A stretch of 21,002 nt of DNA from Bacillota bacterium (GTDB lineage: Bacteria; Bacillota; Clostridia; Lachnospirales; Lachnospiraceae), in contig JAEZLY010000218.1 in NCBI GenBank assembly GCA_023414985.1, positions 1 through 21,002 of the forward strand, read 5' to 3'. The stretch's first letter is position 1; each line of letters opens with the position of its first letter. Of this stretch, positions 1-7,346 are shown one piece after another. A program made the translations under genes and the position numbers. The notes beneath the pieces are model-generated. The model saw only the letters and a program-made list of their open reading frames with translations, was not told the DNA's origin and did not search any database.

Positions 1-36
1 ACATAATCCGTCCAGAATATATTCCTTTTTGTCCAT
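1..36 (-). CDS. cadA: Heavy-metal P-type ATPase (CadA-like), N-terminal fragment
   Basis: Only the first 12 codons are inside the window, reading MDKKEYILDGLC. This matches the usual opening of the N-terminal heavy-metal-associated domain of Cd/Zn/Pb-exporting P-type ATPases, in which a Gly-Leu-Cys stretch leads into the metal-binding cysteine motif. An AGGAGACG Shine-Dalgarno site lies just upstream of the ATG. An in-frame GTG directly precedes the ATG but is less likely to be used. The gene starts 37 bases after the stop of the CadC-type sensor and must share its transcript, which is the standard regulator-exporter pairing. The rest of the gene is outside the window, so the metal range cannot be judged. 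Confidence 0.6.
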   Translation of the reverse strand, partial: MDKKEYILDGLC

Positions 37-73
37 CACCGTCTCCTATCCGCCGCCTGTCCGCGACAAATTA

Positions 74-439
74 TTATTTTTCTTCGAGATGCTCCAAGCC
101 GATCTCCAGAATATCCTTTACATGTTCGTCCTGAAGAGAATACAGAGCGGTCTTACCATCCCTTCGATATTTTACCAGCTTTTCCTGTCGTAGAGTCTTC
201 AACTGATGGGAGATTGCCGATTTTGTCATATTCAATAAAACCGCCAGATCACAGACGCACATCTCTTCCCGATCCAATGCCCAGAGTATCTTGATTCTGG
301 TACTATCACCAAATATTTTAAAAAAGTCCGCTAAGTCATAGAGCTTTTCTTCCTCAGGGAGATGACCTCGAACCCGATCTACCACTTCCGCATGTATGAC
401 GTCACAATCGCATATCGCCGTTTTATTTTCATTATCCAT
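74..439 (-). CDS. cadC: CadC/SmtB-type ArsR-family metal-responsive repressor
   Basis: A 121-residue winged-helix repressor of the ArsR/SmtB family, expected to leave DNA when it binds Cd, Pb or Zn. Residues 34-100 form the HTH core (LFDSTRIKIL-like start, then the recognition helix around TKSAISHQLKTL). Both classic metal sites can be read. The alpha3N-type site has C61-V-C63 plus N-terminal C10 and C12, as in CadC. The alpha5 site has D104, H106, H117 and E120 with the same spacing as in SmtB/CadC. It is the first gene of a transcript that continues into a CadA-like ATPase. Directly upstream is a near-consensus promoter with a palindrome just after the expected transcription start, which suggests autorepression. 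The ATG at 439 follows a GGCGGGAAG-type ribosome binding site. Confidence in the family is very high; the exact metal is inferred. Confidence 0.9.
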   Translation of the reverse strand: MDNENKTAICDCDVIHAEVVDRVRGHLPEEEKLYDLADFFKIFGDSTRIKILWALDREEMCVCDLAVLLNMTKSAISHQLKTLRQEKLVKYRRDGKTALYSLQDEHVKDILEIGLEHLEEK

Positions 440-514
440 ATTTCTTCCCGCCTTTCCTGTCGGTTTATAATAGTATCTCCTTTTCAGAAGATTTGTAATA
501 ATACAATCGTTGTT

Positions 515-536
515 CAGTTGAGTAATTGTTCAACTG
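515..536. promoter_or_regulatory. Palindromic operator of the cadC-cadA transcript
   Basis: A perfect inverted repeat with arms CAGTTGA (515-521) and TCAACTG (530-536) and an 8-base spacer. It lies directly downstream of the predicted transcription start (about 539) of the cadC promoter. A dyad of this size at this place is what ArsR-family repressors bind. That CadC binds it is inferred. Confidence 0.65.
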
Positions 537-545
537 TTTGATATC

Positions 546-574
546 ATTATATTCCAACTAATTCATAATTGCAA
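546..574 (-). promoter_or_regulatory. Promoter of cadC-cadA
   Basis: Reading the minus strand, the -35 box TTGCAA (569-574) and the -10 box TATAAT (546-551) are separated by exactly 17 bases. Transcription should begin near 539, giving a leader of about 100 bases before the cadC ATG. Confidence 0.75.
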
Positions 575-591
575 CTACTTTTTCTGAAAAT

Positions 592-631
592 AAAAACACT
601 CCAGCCATGATAATACATCCTTGACTGAAGT
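592..631 (-). terminator. Rho-independent terminator of the cooS-ABC transporter operon
   Basis: On the minus strand a 10-pair stem (ACTTCAGTCA with TGGCTGGAGT, including G-U pairs) is followed by GTTTTTATTTT. It lies 8 bases after the stop of the ABC ATPase gene. The G-U pairs only work on the minus-strand transcript, which fixes the direction. It separates this operon from the cadC promoter. Confidence 0.75.
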
Positions 632-638
632 ATGCTTA

Positions 639-1409
639 TTATATCGTATATTCGATTGGTTTCTCCTGCTTCATGTTCAGGATGTCAAAAATCCGATCTC
701 GGATCAGTACAAAATCATCACTGGTCCTGTCTCTATCCATAGGAAGTTTTACCGGAATAAGCTGTCTGATCTCACCAGGGTTGGCTGACATAATTGCAAT
801 CCGGTCTGCAAGGTAGATTGCCTCTTCAATATCATGGGTTACAAAAATTGTGGTTGTCTTACCTGATCTTGTAATACGAAGCAGATCATCCTGCATTTTC
901 AGTCTTGTAATTGTATCCAATGCTCCGAACGGTTCATCCATAAATAAGATATCCGGATTGACTGCCAAGGCTCTGGCGATAGCGACCCTTTGCTGCATAC
1001 CTCCGGATAATTGTCTCGGGTGGCTTTTTTCGAAGCTTTCCAATCCCACCAAAGATATAAACCGTCTTGCAATAGTCTCTCTCTCCTCCTTAGGTATCCC
1101 CGAACTCTCTAAGCCTAGCTCAACATTCTTTAAGACATTTCTCCAGGGCAGCAACCCATAATTCTGAAATATAGTTACATTTTTAATAGAAGGAGCTCTT
1201 ACCGCTGTTCCGTCTATTTTAATAACCCCTTCATACTCAGTATCAAATCCTGCGATTGCATTCAACAAAGTGCTTTTTCCACAGCCGCTGGGTCCCAGGA
1301 TGCAGAGAAATTCACCACGCTCTATCTCAAGAGAGATATGGCTCAGGACAGAGAGAGTTGTATTTTTAACAATAAATGTTTTTGACACATCCGTAATTGT
1401 AATATACAT
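639..1409 (-). CDS. ABC transporter ATP-binding protein, nitrate/sulfonate/taurine family
   Basis: A 256-residue ABC ATPase that powers the importer encoded with it, acting at the cytoplasmic face of the membrane. All motifs are intact: Walker A GPSGCGKST (39-47), Q-loop Q82, signature LSGGMQQ (134-140), Walker B ILFMDEP with E159, and switch H192 in VTHDIEEA. Length and the FQNYGLLPW Q-loop context fit the SsuB/TauB/NrtD group. It is the last gene of the operon: the ATG is 3 bases after the permease stop and its ribosome site overlaps the end of that gene, so translation is probably coupled. A terminator follows 8 bases after the stop. The substrate cannot be read from the ATPase. Confidence 0.93.
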   Translation of the reverse strand: MYITITDVSKTFIVKNTTLSVLSHISLEIERGEFLCILGPSGCGKSTLLNAIAGFDTEYEGVIKIDGTAVRAPSIKNVTIFQNYGLLPWRNVLKNVELGLESSGIPKEERETIARRFISLVGLESFEKSHPRQLSGGMQQRVAIARALAVNPDILFMDEPFGALDTITRLKMQDDLLRITRSGKTTTIFVTHDIEEAIYLADRIAIMSANPGEIRQLIPVKLPMDRDRTSDDFVLIRDRIFDILNMKQEKPIEYTI

Positions 1410-1412
1410 CCT

Positions 1413-2177
1413 TTACCCCCTTTCCTTAGCCACGATACCCCAATTATTTAATACCTTTTTCTCAAAAAGCTTGATCAAACTGTCCAGTAATAAGCCTATG
1501 ATACCGATCACCAGGATGGTTCCGAGCAGGACATCCGTACGAAGGTTGTTCCTGGCATCGATAATCAGAAAACCAAGTCCGGTCTGCGCACCGCTCATCT
1601 CTCCTGCAACCAGAAAGACCCAGGCCGAACCCAGTGCCAGATGAAGGCTGTTGGCTATCTGTGGGAAAGAAGCAGGAAATACGATTTTAAATAATACGTT
1701 ATGTCTTTTCATACCGAAATTCTTTGCTACCTTCAGATAAATCTCATCAACATTCTTCACTGCAGAGACCGTGGATAAGAGTACCGGGAAGAAGGCTGCC
1801 AGAAAGATGATTACAATAGCCGGGATATCTCCGATGCCGAACCATAACACGATAAAGGGAAGCCATGCAATCGGGGAGATTGGGCGGATCAGCTGGCAGA
1901 TCGGGTTGACATAGCGAAATAGCTTGGGAAACCATCCGAGTATCAACCCAAGCAGGATTCCGCTTGTAACTGCAGCAAGATAACCAATCGAAAATCGGTA
2001 CATGCTGGCTGCAATATCTTTCAACAGATGATTGATAAAAAGCATTTTAAGGAGTGCCTTCCCCACACTATAGGGTGATGGAAACAGGGTTCCCGGATAA
2101 TGCCCCAGATAAATCACGAGCTGCCACAGACCTATCAGGAGAAGGAATGCAGCAATGGGGTATTTTAATTTCCTCAT
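1413..2177 (-). CDS. ABC transporter permease, nitrate/sulfonate/taurine family
   Basis: A 254-residue inner-membrane permease with about six hydrophobic segments (one starting near residue 8, the last near 220-238). The EAA loop that docks on the ATPase is visible around residues 145-180 (AKNFGMKRHNVLFKIVFPAS region), followed by the family-typical GEMSGAQTGLGFLI stretch. These mark the SsuC/TauC type (BPD_transp_1). A GGAGG site stands at good distance before the ATG at 2177. The start is 11 bases after the stop of the binding-protein gene and the stop is 3 bases before the ATPase start, so the three form one importer. The substrate is unknown; sequence alone does not separate sulfonate, nitrate, thiamine-precursor or other ligands. 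Confidence 0.93.
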   Translation of the reverse strand: MRKLKYPIAAFLLLIGLWQLVIYLGHYPGTLFPSPYSVGKALLKMLFINHLLKDIAASMYRFSIGYLAAVTSGILLGLILGWFPKLFRYVNPICQLIRPISPIAWLPFIVLWFGIGDIPAIVIIFLAAFFPVLLSTVSAVKNVDEIYLKVAKNFGMKRHNVLFKIVFPASFPQIANSLHLALGSAWVFLVAGEMSGAQTGLGFLIIDARNNLRTDVLLGTILVIGIIGLLLDSLIKLFEKKVLNNWGIVAKERG

Positions 2178-2188
2178 AATTCCTCCTG

Positions 2189-3142
2189 TTAAGGTTGATA
2201 GATAAAATCTTCAAATGCGGGCGTTTTATCGGATATCTTATATTTGGTTACCTTGTCTGTTAAGGAGTTGTAGATATCCTTTGTAATTGTAAGATCATTG
2301 AAGGATATCCATTCCAGGGATAAATCAAGTACAGCCTCTTCCTGGCCCAGATATTCAGATGCCACTTTTTTAGCCGTATCCGCAGTCAGCTGGTCACCGG
2401 CTTTCCTATACAGATCGATAAAGGAATCCGCAGCTGCTTTATTCTTGTCAATAAATTCATCTGTTAAAACCAATCCGCAGCATAGGGAATCTTTCCACAG
2501 ATCACCTGCCTGGTACAACACCTTACCGACCCCTAAATTGACGGCCTTTGCACCAAAGGGCTCGGCAACACAGTATCCCGAGATTTGTCCTCCTGCCAAA
2601 GCAGCCGGCATCTCTGCAGGTGCCATCTCAACTACCTCGATATCATCAATGGAGATACCATTCACAGTCAGCATTTCATTCAGGAGAATATTATGGGAGG
2701 ATTGCCGGCTCGGGATTGCGAATTTCTTACCCTTTAAATCAGCTGTACTGTTGATATCCTTCGCCACGACAATCGCATTACCGTCTCTGTGTCCAAGTGC
2801 AACCGCTTTTAGGCCGATGCCCTGCTCCTTCGTCTTCATCGCAAGCTCAATCAATACGGATGCACCATCGACACGTCCTGCTTTCAAGGCGTCCAAAAGC
2901 TCCGGCCAGGAACCGAATTTTATTAATTCTATATCGATATTACTATCCGGATTATCCTTCAGCAGCTCTACCTCTTCAAATAACGGTAGTGCATGGGTCA
3001 GCGGCAGGTAGGCTATCTTGACCGTGGTTTTCTCCGCTGTCGGCACTGCTTCCGTCTCCTTTGCTTTTGACGAGCAGCCCCCCAACAGGATCATTGCCAT
3101 AATTGTAATTATGAATAAATAATTCCTAGTAACCCTCTTCAT
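2189..3142 (-). CDS. ABC transporter substrate-binding lipoprotein, NMT1/SsuA-like
   Basis: A 317-residue solute-binding protein that catches the ligand outside the cell for the adjacent permease and ATPase. The N-terminus is a lipoprotein signal with lipobox LLGGC (lipidated C23). The mature part opens with KIAYLPLTHALP and contains the GYCVAEPFGAKAV and CCGLVLTDEFI stretches typical of NrtA/CmpA/SsuA-like periplasmic binding proteins (NMT1 family). The adjacent C-C pair near the ligand-closing segment is unusual to my eye. The gene starts 16 bases after the cooS stop with an AAGGGAG site overlapping that stop, so it is translated from the cooS transcript. Its ligand may be the substrate or an inducer for the CooS-like enzyme; this is inference from context only. 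Confidence 0.9.
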   Translation of the reverse strand: MKRVTRNYLFIITIMAMILLGGCSSKAKETEAVPTAEKTTVKIAYLPLTHALPLFEEVELLKDNPDSNIDIELIKFGSWPELLDALKAGRVDGASVLIELAMKTKEQGIGLKAVALGHRDGNAIVVAKDINSTADLKGKKFAIPSRQSSHNILLNEMLTVNGISIDDIEVVEMAPAEMPAALAGGQISGYCVAEPFGAKAVNLGVGKVLYQAGDLWKDSLCCGLVLTDEFIDKNKAAADSFIDLYRKAGDQLTADTAKKVASEYLGQEEAVLDLSLEWISFNDLTITKDIYNSLTDKVTKYKISDKTPAFEDFIYQP

Positions 3143-3158
3143 CTACTTGCTCTCCCTT

Positions 3159-5162
3159 CTAATCCCATCCAAGTTTTTTTCGTTTTTCTTTCAAATCCTC
3201 TATGATCCGATTCGCCAAGGCGATATGATCCACATCAACAATCATCTCCGAGCCCAGGATTTCCTTTGTACCCGTGGCCATAAATTCACTGACCTTTTCC
3301 GCTCCCTGTGTTGGTGCATATACGCTGTGGTAAGAGTTAATTCCAAGTAGTCGGAAGGATAAGGCGGCACAGATGCCTTTCTCATTGCTCCATTCCGGAC
3401 TGACAAAGGCATAAGGCAGCTCCTTGACCGGCTGACCCAGGCTACCCGCGATACCATTAAATAGAGCAGATGCTCTGGCATTATCCAGACATTCTCCCAT
3501 ATGCCATACCGGGGGAATGTCTTGAAGGAAGTTTCTTAGGCCCTCACCGGTCTGAGCCAATGCCTTCTTTGAACAATACCCAAGCTTTAGAAGAGGAAAG
3601 GATGCACAGCCGTTTGTCAGGATCAACACATTATTCTCCAACAGAATGGAGGCAACTTCCACGATCGCTTTTTCATAGAGTACCCTCGGATTATTACAAC
3701 CGACAAGATTTATGATTCCAAGAATCCTGCCCTGTTTCAATGCTTCTGCAATAGGCTTAAGACTTCCGAAATGAGAATTGGCCCACTCGACGGAAAAGCC
3801 CATTTCAGCCTCTGTCTCATACTGAGGAATTTTCACAGGAATATCTCTTCGGTTGGCAAAGCTCTCAATTCCTCTGGTAACAATCTTTTTTGCAATGCTA
3901 TGTATCTCACTTAAATTGGAATGATCATGACTTAAACCATAATGCTCAGTACCGGGTAACCTTGCGGAATCGCTGGTGGTTACTACTGTCGTCTTAAAGC
4001 ATTTGGCAACCTCCATAATGGAAGGATAAACATCCTGCACATCAGCAACCCACAGATCAAGGGCTCCTGTTCCAAGCACAAGTTCCGACCCAACCGCATT
4101 CGATAAAGGGATAACGCCACCATACCGATACATTGCAGAAAGTCCTGAACAGCAGATGCCGTAGAACTGTATTCCAAGTGCTCCTACCTGCTTTGCCAGT
4201 TCCTGAAACTGTTCCGATTGACCTACTCTTACGATTTCGCGCACCAGCAGCGGTGAATGTCCATGCACAGCGATATTCACATAACCTTTTTTGATGGCAC
4301 CGACGTTAATCTTAGAGGTACTTCTCTTTGGCAATCCGTATAAACTATCCATAGCGATAGAAGAACCTAAGACGGAGGACCAGGCAAAGGCGACTCCTGT
4401 CCGAAGGAACTGCTTCATCTCGTTCTGCCAGTCTCCGTCCGTACCGGTAGAGGTTCTGTGCAGACTCTCGAATACCTCGTGGTAGACACTGATTGGAAGA
4501 ATATCAAGCTCTTCCCAGGTCTTAATTCTCTCTTGGGAAGCAAAAGCATGCAGTGTACGATGTTTACCAGGAACAGTCCGTGACAGATCCTCAAGTAATA
4601 TATCTGCAACCTCGACAGCAAGTTCGTTCAGTGTCTTGTCTGTTGTATCAATACCAAAGTTCTTACAAACAGCAAATATCTTTTGTGCACCTTCGATTGG
4701 AATATCTGCTTTCCCTTCTCCTGCCAGCTTCAAAGCCAGCATACTTTCCCGTCCTCTTGCTCCATGAGCTGCAGCTCCTGCCGCCAAGGATCTTAATAAG
4801 TTTCTGGCTGCAATCAGGTCTGCATCCGCACCGCAAACTCCTCGAGGGGATTTCTTTGTAATCTTGCATGGCCCCATAAAACAATTCTTGCAGCAAATCC
4901 CTGCCATACCGTAGGCGCATTGTGGCTGCTGTTGATCAAATCGATCGAATACGGTCTCCAGACTGCATTCCTCCATATGCAACAGCATCTCTCTCACTGC
5001 AGGATCCGGAGTCTGTTCCATTACATCCTTCTTGCTGGGAAAGGTTTTGCGGTATGCTGCAATGGCTTTCATATAGTCCTCCGTACCTCCGTGTATATGT
5101 CCGTGACTATGACCATGAGCATGCATTTCATCGTGCGTATGATTATGATCTCTGTTATTCAT
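3159..5162 (-). CDS. cooS: CooS-family protein with a deviant active site (probably not a CO dehydrogenase)
   Basis: A 667-residue homologue of the Ni,Fe CO dehydrogenase catalytic subunit. Numbering is from the ATG at 5162, which has a GGAGGG site; an upstream in-frame TTG at 5174 lies in that site and is unlikely. Residues 6-24 are a run of alternating histidines (nine His). D- and B-cluster cysteines are kept: C82, C90, C91, C94, C99, C110. Of the C-cluster ligands, HGH (300-302), C338 (in ICCSG), C489 (VGCNNP), C519 (NGCAS) and C558 (HMGEC) are present. The ligand in the DVQC motif, equivalent to Cys333 of the Carboxydothermus enzyme II, is D377 (DVQDVYPS). H133 and K595 match the acid-base residues His93 and Lys563. 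The next three His-relay positions (96, 99, 102) read R136, E139 and L142. It leads an operon with a NitT/TauT-type importer. No CooC, CooF or acetyl-CoA synthase gene is nearby. It may carry an Fe-S-O hybrid cluster, as described for the deviant CooS-V. Confidence 0.88.
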   Translation of the reverse strand: MNNRDHNHTHDEMHAHGHSHGHIHGGTEDYMKAIAAYRKTFPSKKDVMEQTPDPAVREMLLHMEECSLETVFDRFDQQQPQCAYGMAGICCKNCFMGPCKITKKSPRGVCGADADLIAARNLLRSLAAGAAAHGARGRESMLALKLAGEGKADIPIEGAQKIFAVCKNFGIDTTDKTLNELAVEVADILLEDLSRTVPGKHRTLHAFASQERIKTWEELDILPISVYHEVFESLHRTSTGTDGDWQNEMKQFLRTGVAFAWSSVLGSSIAMDSLYGLPKRSTSKINVGAIKKGYVNIAVHGHSPLLVREIVRVGQSEQFQELAKQVGALGIQFYGICCSGLSAMYRYGGVIPLSNAVGSELVLGTGALDLWVADVQDVYPSIMEVAKCFKTTVVTTSDSARLPGTEHYGLSHDHSNLSEIHSIAKKIVTRGIESFANRRDIPVKIPQYETEAEMGFSVEWANSHFGSLKPIAEALKQGRILGIINLVGCNNPRVLYEKAIVEVASILLENNVLILTNGCASFPLLKLGYCSKKALAQTGEGLRNFLQDIPPVWHMGECLDNARASALFNGIAGSLGQPVKELPYAFVSPEWSNEKGICAALSFRLLGINSYHSVYAPTQGAEKVSEFMATGTKEILGSEMIVDVDHIALANRIIEDLKEKRKKLGWD

Positions 5163-5196
5163 TATGCCCTCCAAATCCAGAAATGGAATTTAGAGT

Positions 5197-5226
5197 ATTG
5201 TAATATAAGATAACCTACTATGTCAA
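5197..5226 (-). promoter_or_regulatory. Promoter of the cooS-ABC transporter operon
   Basis: On the minus strand a perfect -35 box TTGACA (5221-5226) and -10 box TACAAT (5197-5202) are 18 bases apart. The start would be near 5190, leaving a leader of about 28 bases with a GGAGGG site. No clear operator dyad is visible around it. Confidence 0.7.
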
Positions 5227-5260
5227 TAGGAATAATATGTTTTGCAAATATTTTTGAATA

Positions 5261-5302
5261 GAAAAGGGTGATGTTTGCGAAATAACAAACAGCACCCTTT
5301 TC
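5261..5302 (-). terminator. Terminator between the wall-hydrolase operon and cooS
   Basis: Inverted repeat with 10-base perfect outer arms (GAAAAGGGTG at 5261-5270, CACCCTTTTC at 5293-5302) and an inner GTTTG/CAAAC stem. It lies 22 bases after the stop of the 5325-6029 gene. The arm itself supplies the T-run on the minus strand. It is symmetric enough to work both ways. Confidence 0.65.
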
Positions 5303-5324
5303 GTAACAAATTATATATTTATCT

Positions 5325-6029
5325 TTACTTCATATCATTAATATACTTAACCAGCTTCTTCAGTGATGCGTCCTTAGCTACCGCATCCGATAATCTCTTG
5401 TTTACATCCTCTATAATGTTTTTGATATCCTCCGACTCTGTCTGTGTTTTGATATATTCCGTCAGCTTCTCATCATTTGGTTCATTATTAATCAGGTACT
5501 CACCGGCGTCGTTCCCGGTAACCGTTAATACGCTCATTCCGGGAACCGGGGTCTCAATGCTGATCAGCTTGATGTCATAAACCGTGAATACCAGATAGGT
5601 ATTCTCCGTTAATCCAGGCTTGATATAATTCTGTATGTTCTGATACTTCTCAATAATTTCCTTCTCTTTTTTGAGCAAAGCTTTTCTTTGATCCTGCTGC
5701 TCCTTAGATTCAGAGGTAAAAATCTTAATATCAGGCTTCAGAGAAATATCATAATATTGATTGATCAATGTATTAATTTTCTCGATAACCTCATCATTAA
5801 TTTCTTTCTTATCGGTTTCTACCGTATCAGCCTTGCTTTTCAGGGAATATACGGCATCAGCAGATACCGCTTCCTGCTTAGGCATAGCCACAGCAGTTAC
5901 AGTAGGCGCCGTCTCCGGATTATTTATGGGCTTCTGAACTGCTCCTTTATGAATGTTCCAATATAACAAACCGACAGTCAGCAGTACAATCAGACTTAAT
6001 CCCAATAAATACTTTCTTTTCTTTTCCAT
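5325..6029 (-). CDS. Membrane-anchored extracytoplasmic protein of unknown function
   Basis: A 234-residue protein that I cannot place by function. Residues 1-7 are basic, 8-24 form one hydrophobic segment (signal anchor or uncleaved signal), and 25-60 are a Pro/Thr/Ala-rich linker. The rest is a soluble outer domain: a helical, Lys/Glu-rich part (about 60-130), then a beta-rich part with YLVFTVYDIKLISIETPVPG, and a charged helical C-terminus. The fold around VYDIKLISIETPVPG resembles NTF2-like extracytoplasmic domains common in Lachnospiraceae, but this is an impression only. It starts 49 bases after the NlpC/P60 gene with a GGAAGGAAT site and no promoter between, so the two are probably co-transcribed. 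A function at the cell wall follows from that context only. A strong hairpin terminator follows. Confidence 0.7.
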   Translation of the reverse strand: MEKKRKYLLGLSLIVLLTVGLLYWNIHKGAVQKPINNPETAPTVTAVAMPKQEAVSADAVYSLKSKADTVETDKKEINDEVIEKINTLINQYYDISLKPDIKIFTSESKEQQDQRKALLKKEKEIIEKYQNIQNYIKPGLTENTYLVFTVYDIKLISIETPVPGMSVLTVTGNDAGEYLINNEPNDEKLTEYIKTQTESEDIKNIIEDVNKRLSDAVAKDASLKKLVKYINDMK

Positions 6030-6078
6030 TCAATATTCCTTCCGTATGTTATATGTATTACTAATCCCGGTTCAATGC

Positions 6079-7224
6079 TCAGTCATTGATATAGCTGACC
6101 ACACGATATGGATTCCTGTAATTATAAGCTGTAATTCGAATCCCTGTTTCCGGGCTGCTGGCACTGATTACTTTACCATTGCCGATATAAATAGCCACAT
6201 GGTTAATATAACCGTCCTTATCATAGAATATCAAATCACCGGGCTTCATTTCACTGATGGATATTCTTTCTCCGCTGGCAGCCTGGGATCTTGAGGTTCT
6301 AGGAATACTGATTCCATAGTCTCTGAATACCGACTGAGTAAAGCCGGAACAGTCAGCACCCTGGGTCAGACTGGTTCCTCCCCAGACATAAGGGTTTCCA
6401 AGAAACTTAAGTGCATAATTCACAATATTATTTCTAATGGAGCTAGGAGTCTGCTGCGATGAGTTAAGTCTATCCTGTTCATTTGCCTCTGCCCTCTGTT
6501 CAGTTAGTCGTACTCTTTCCGCATCTGTAGCTGTCTGTTGCGCAATCCGTACTCGCTCCGCATCTTCAGCTGCCTGCTCCAAAGCCAGTCGCTGTTGTTC
6601 CTCCTCGATCGAAACCGCTTCCTCATATTCCGTTTTCACTTCTACAAAATCGGTAGAGACAAAGCCTGTCTTATCCCCATCATATAGTACCTTAACCCAT
6701 CCGTCTAATTCCTGTACAACGGTCAACTCATCTTCGATCGGAACAAGAGTCAGTACTTCTGATTCGGTATTTGCTTCTGCCCGAACCTTTAAAGTAGTAG
6801 TATTGACAACTGCAATTCTGGTTCCCAGTTCCTTAGCCAAATCTTTTGCTTTCTCTCCGGTAACGAGAAAGTCTTTTTTTATGTATCCTGTAACCGACCC
6901 AGAGGTAATTTTATACCAGCCATTTGCTTCCTCAAGTATGGTTGCAGTAGAGTCATTATATAATTTACCGATGATTTCACCCTCTTCATCGGCTGAACTT
7001 CTTATATTGACATAGTTTGTTACCTGCGCAAAGGCTATTCCCTCTGCTCCTGATAAATAACTTTTGATGTCAGCGGCTGAAGTATCCGCATTATTTAAAT
7101 AATCATTCAGTACCAGATTAATCCCTGCAATCGGCATTTCTTCCGCATAGGCAACTGAGCCCTGCCCCAGAAAAGCCAAAGAACCAACCAGGCAATATGT
7201 AAAAAGCTTCTGTTTCTTAATCAT
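6079..7224 (-). CDS. Secreted peptidoglycan hydrolase: two SH3b domains, coiled coil, NlpC/P60
   Basis: A 381-residue exported wall hydrolase. Residues 1-27 are a Sec signal peptide (likely cut after AYA). Bacterial SH3 domains lie at about 66-121 and 136-196 and should bind peptidoglycan. Residues 203-254 are a charged coiled-coil linker with the unit DAERVR occurring twice. The C-terminal NlpC/P60 domain (about 264-378) has catalytic C292 in GADCSGF and H342 in INHVAIY. NlpC/P60 enzymes cleave the gamma-D-Glu to diamino-acid bond of stem peptides. The third catalytic position, 12 residues after the His and usually His (VIHAS), reads S354 here (VISAS). The ATG at 7224 follows a GGAGGAATA site. 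It is the first gene of a two-gene transcript. Confidence 0.9.
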   Translation of the reverse strand: MIKKQKLFTYCLVGSLAFLGQGSVAYAEEMPIAGINLVLNDYLNNADTSAADIKSYLSGAEGIAFAQVTNYVNIRSSADEEGEIIGKLYNDSTATILEEANGWYKITSGSVTGYIKKDFLVTGEKAKDLAKELGTRIAVVNTTTLKVRAEANTESEVLTLVPIEDELTVVQELDGWVKVLYDGDKTGFVSTDFVEVKTEYEEAVSIEEEQQRLALEQAAEDAERVRIAQQTATDAERVRLTEQRAEANEQDRLNSSQQTPSSIRNNIVNYALKFLGNPYVWGGTSLTQGADCSGFTQSVFRDYGISIPRTSRSQAASGERISISEMKPGDLIFYDKDGYINHVAIYIGNGKVISASSPETGIRITAYNYRNPYRVVSYIND

Positions 7225-7249
7225 TATTCCTCCAGAAATGGTATATTTT

Positions 7250-7286
7250 GTTACATAATTATTAAATATGTTACAAAAGTATTATA
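7250..7286 (-). promoter_or_regulatory. Promoter region of the NlpC/P60 gene with paired TGTAAC boxes
   Basis: On the minus strand there is a perfect -10 box TATAAT (7281-7286) without a good -35 box at the normal distance, so an activator or another sigma factor may be needed. Two TGTAAC boxes stand 20 bases apart (7250-7255 and 7270-7275), at and just after the expected start site. The boxes resemble half sites of WalR, which controls wall hydrolases in Firmicutes, but the spacing is not the usual 11 bases. Confidence 0.4.
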
Positions 7287-7346
7287 TAAAGTAAATGTGT
7301 CTACTTTATGGAGAAACTTAAAAATTATTTAGTAATTTATGGTATA

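Noticed and set aside
2298..3011. Long plus-strand open frame (237 codons)
   Set aside because: Antisense to the substrate-binding lipoprotein, which has a signal peptide, family motifs and a ribosome site. The antisense product is Ser/Pro-rich with no domain.
3159..5162. Plain annotation as CO dehydrogenase catalytic subunit
   Set aside because: The fold and most cluster ligands match, but the DVQD substitution and the lost histidine relay make CO chemistry doubtful, so I call it CooS-family only.
6437..7015. Plus-strand frame of 192 codons rich in Ser and Cys
   Set aside because: Mirror image of the coiled-coil and SH3 coding region of the NlpC/P60 gene; composition is typical of an antisense shadow.
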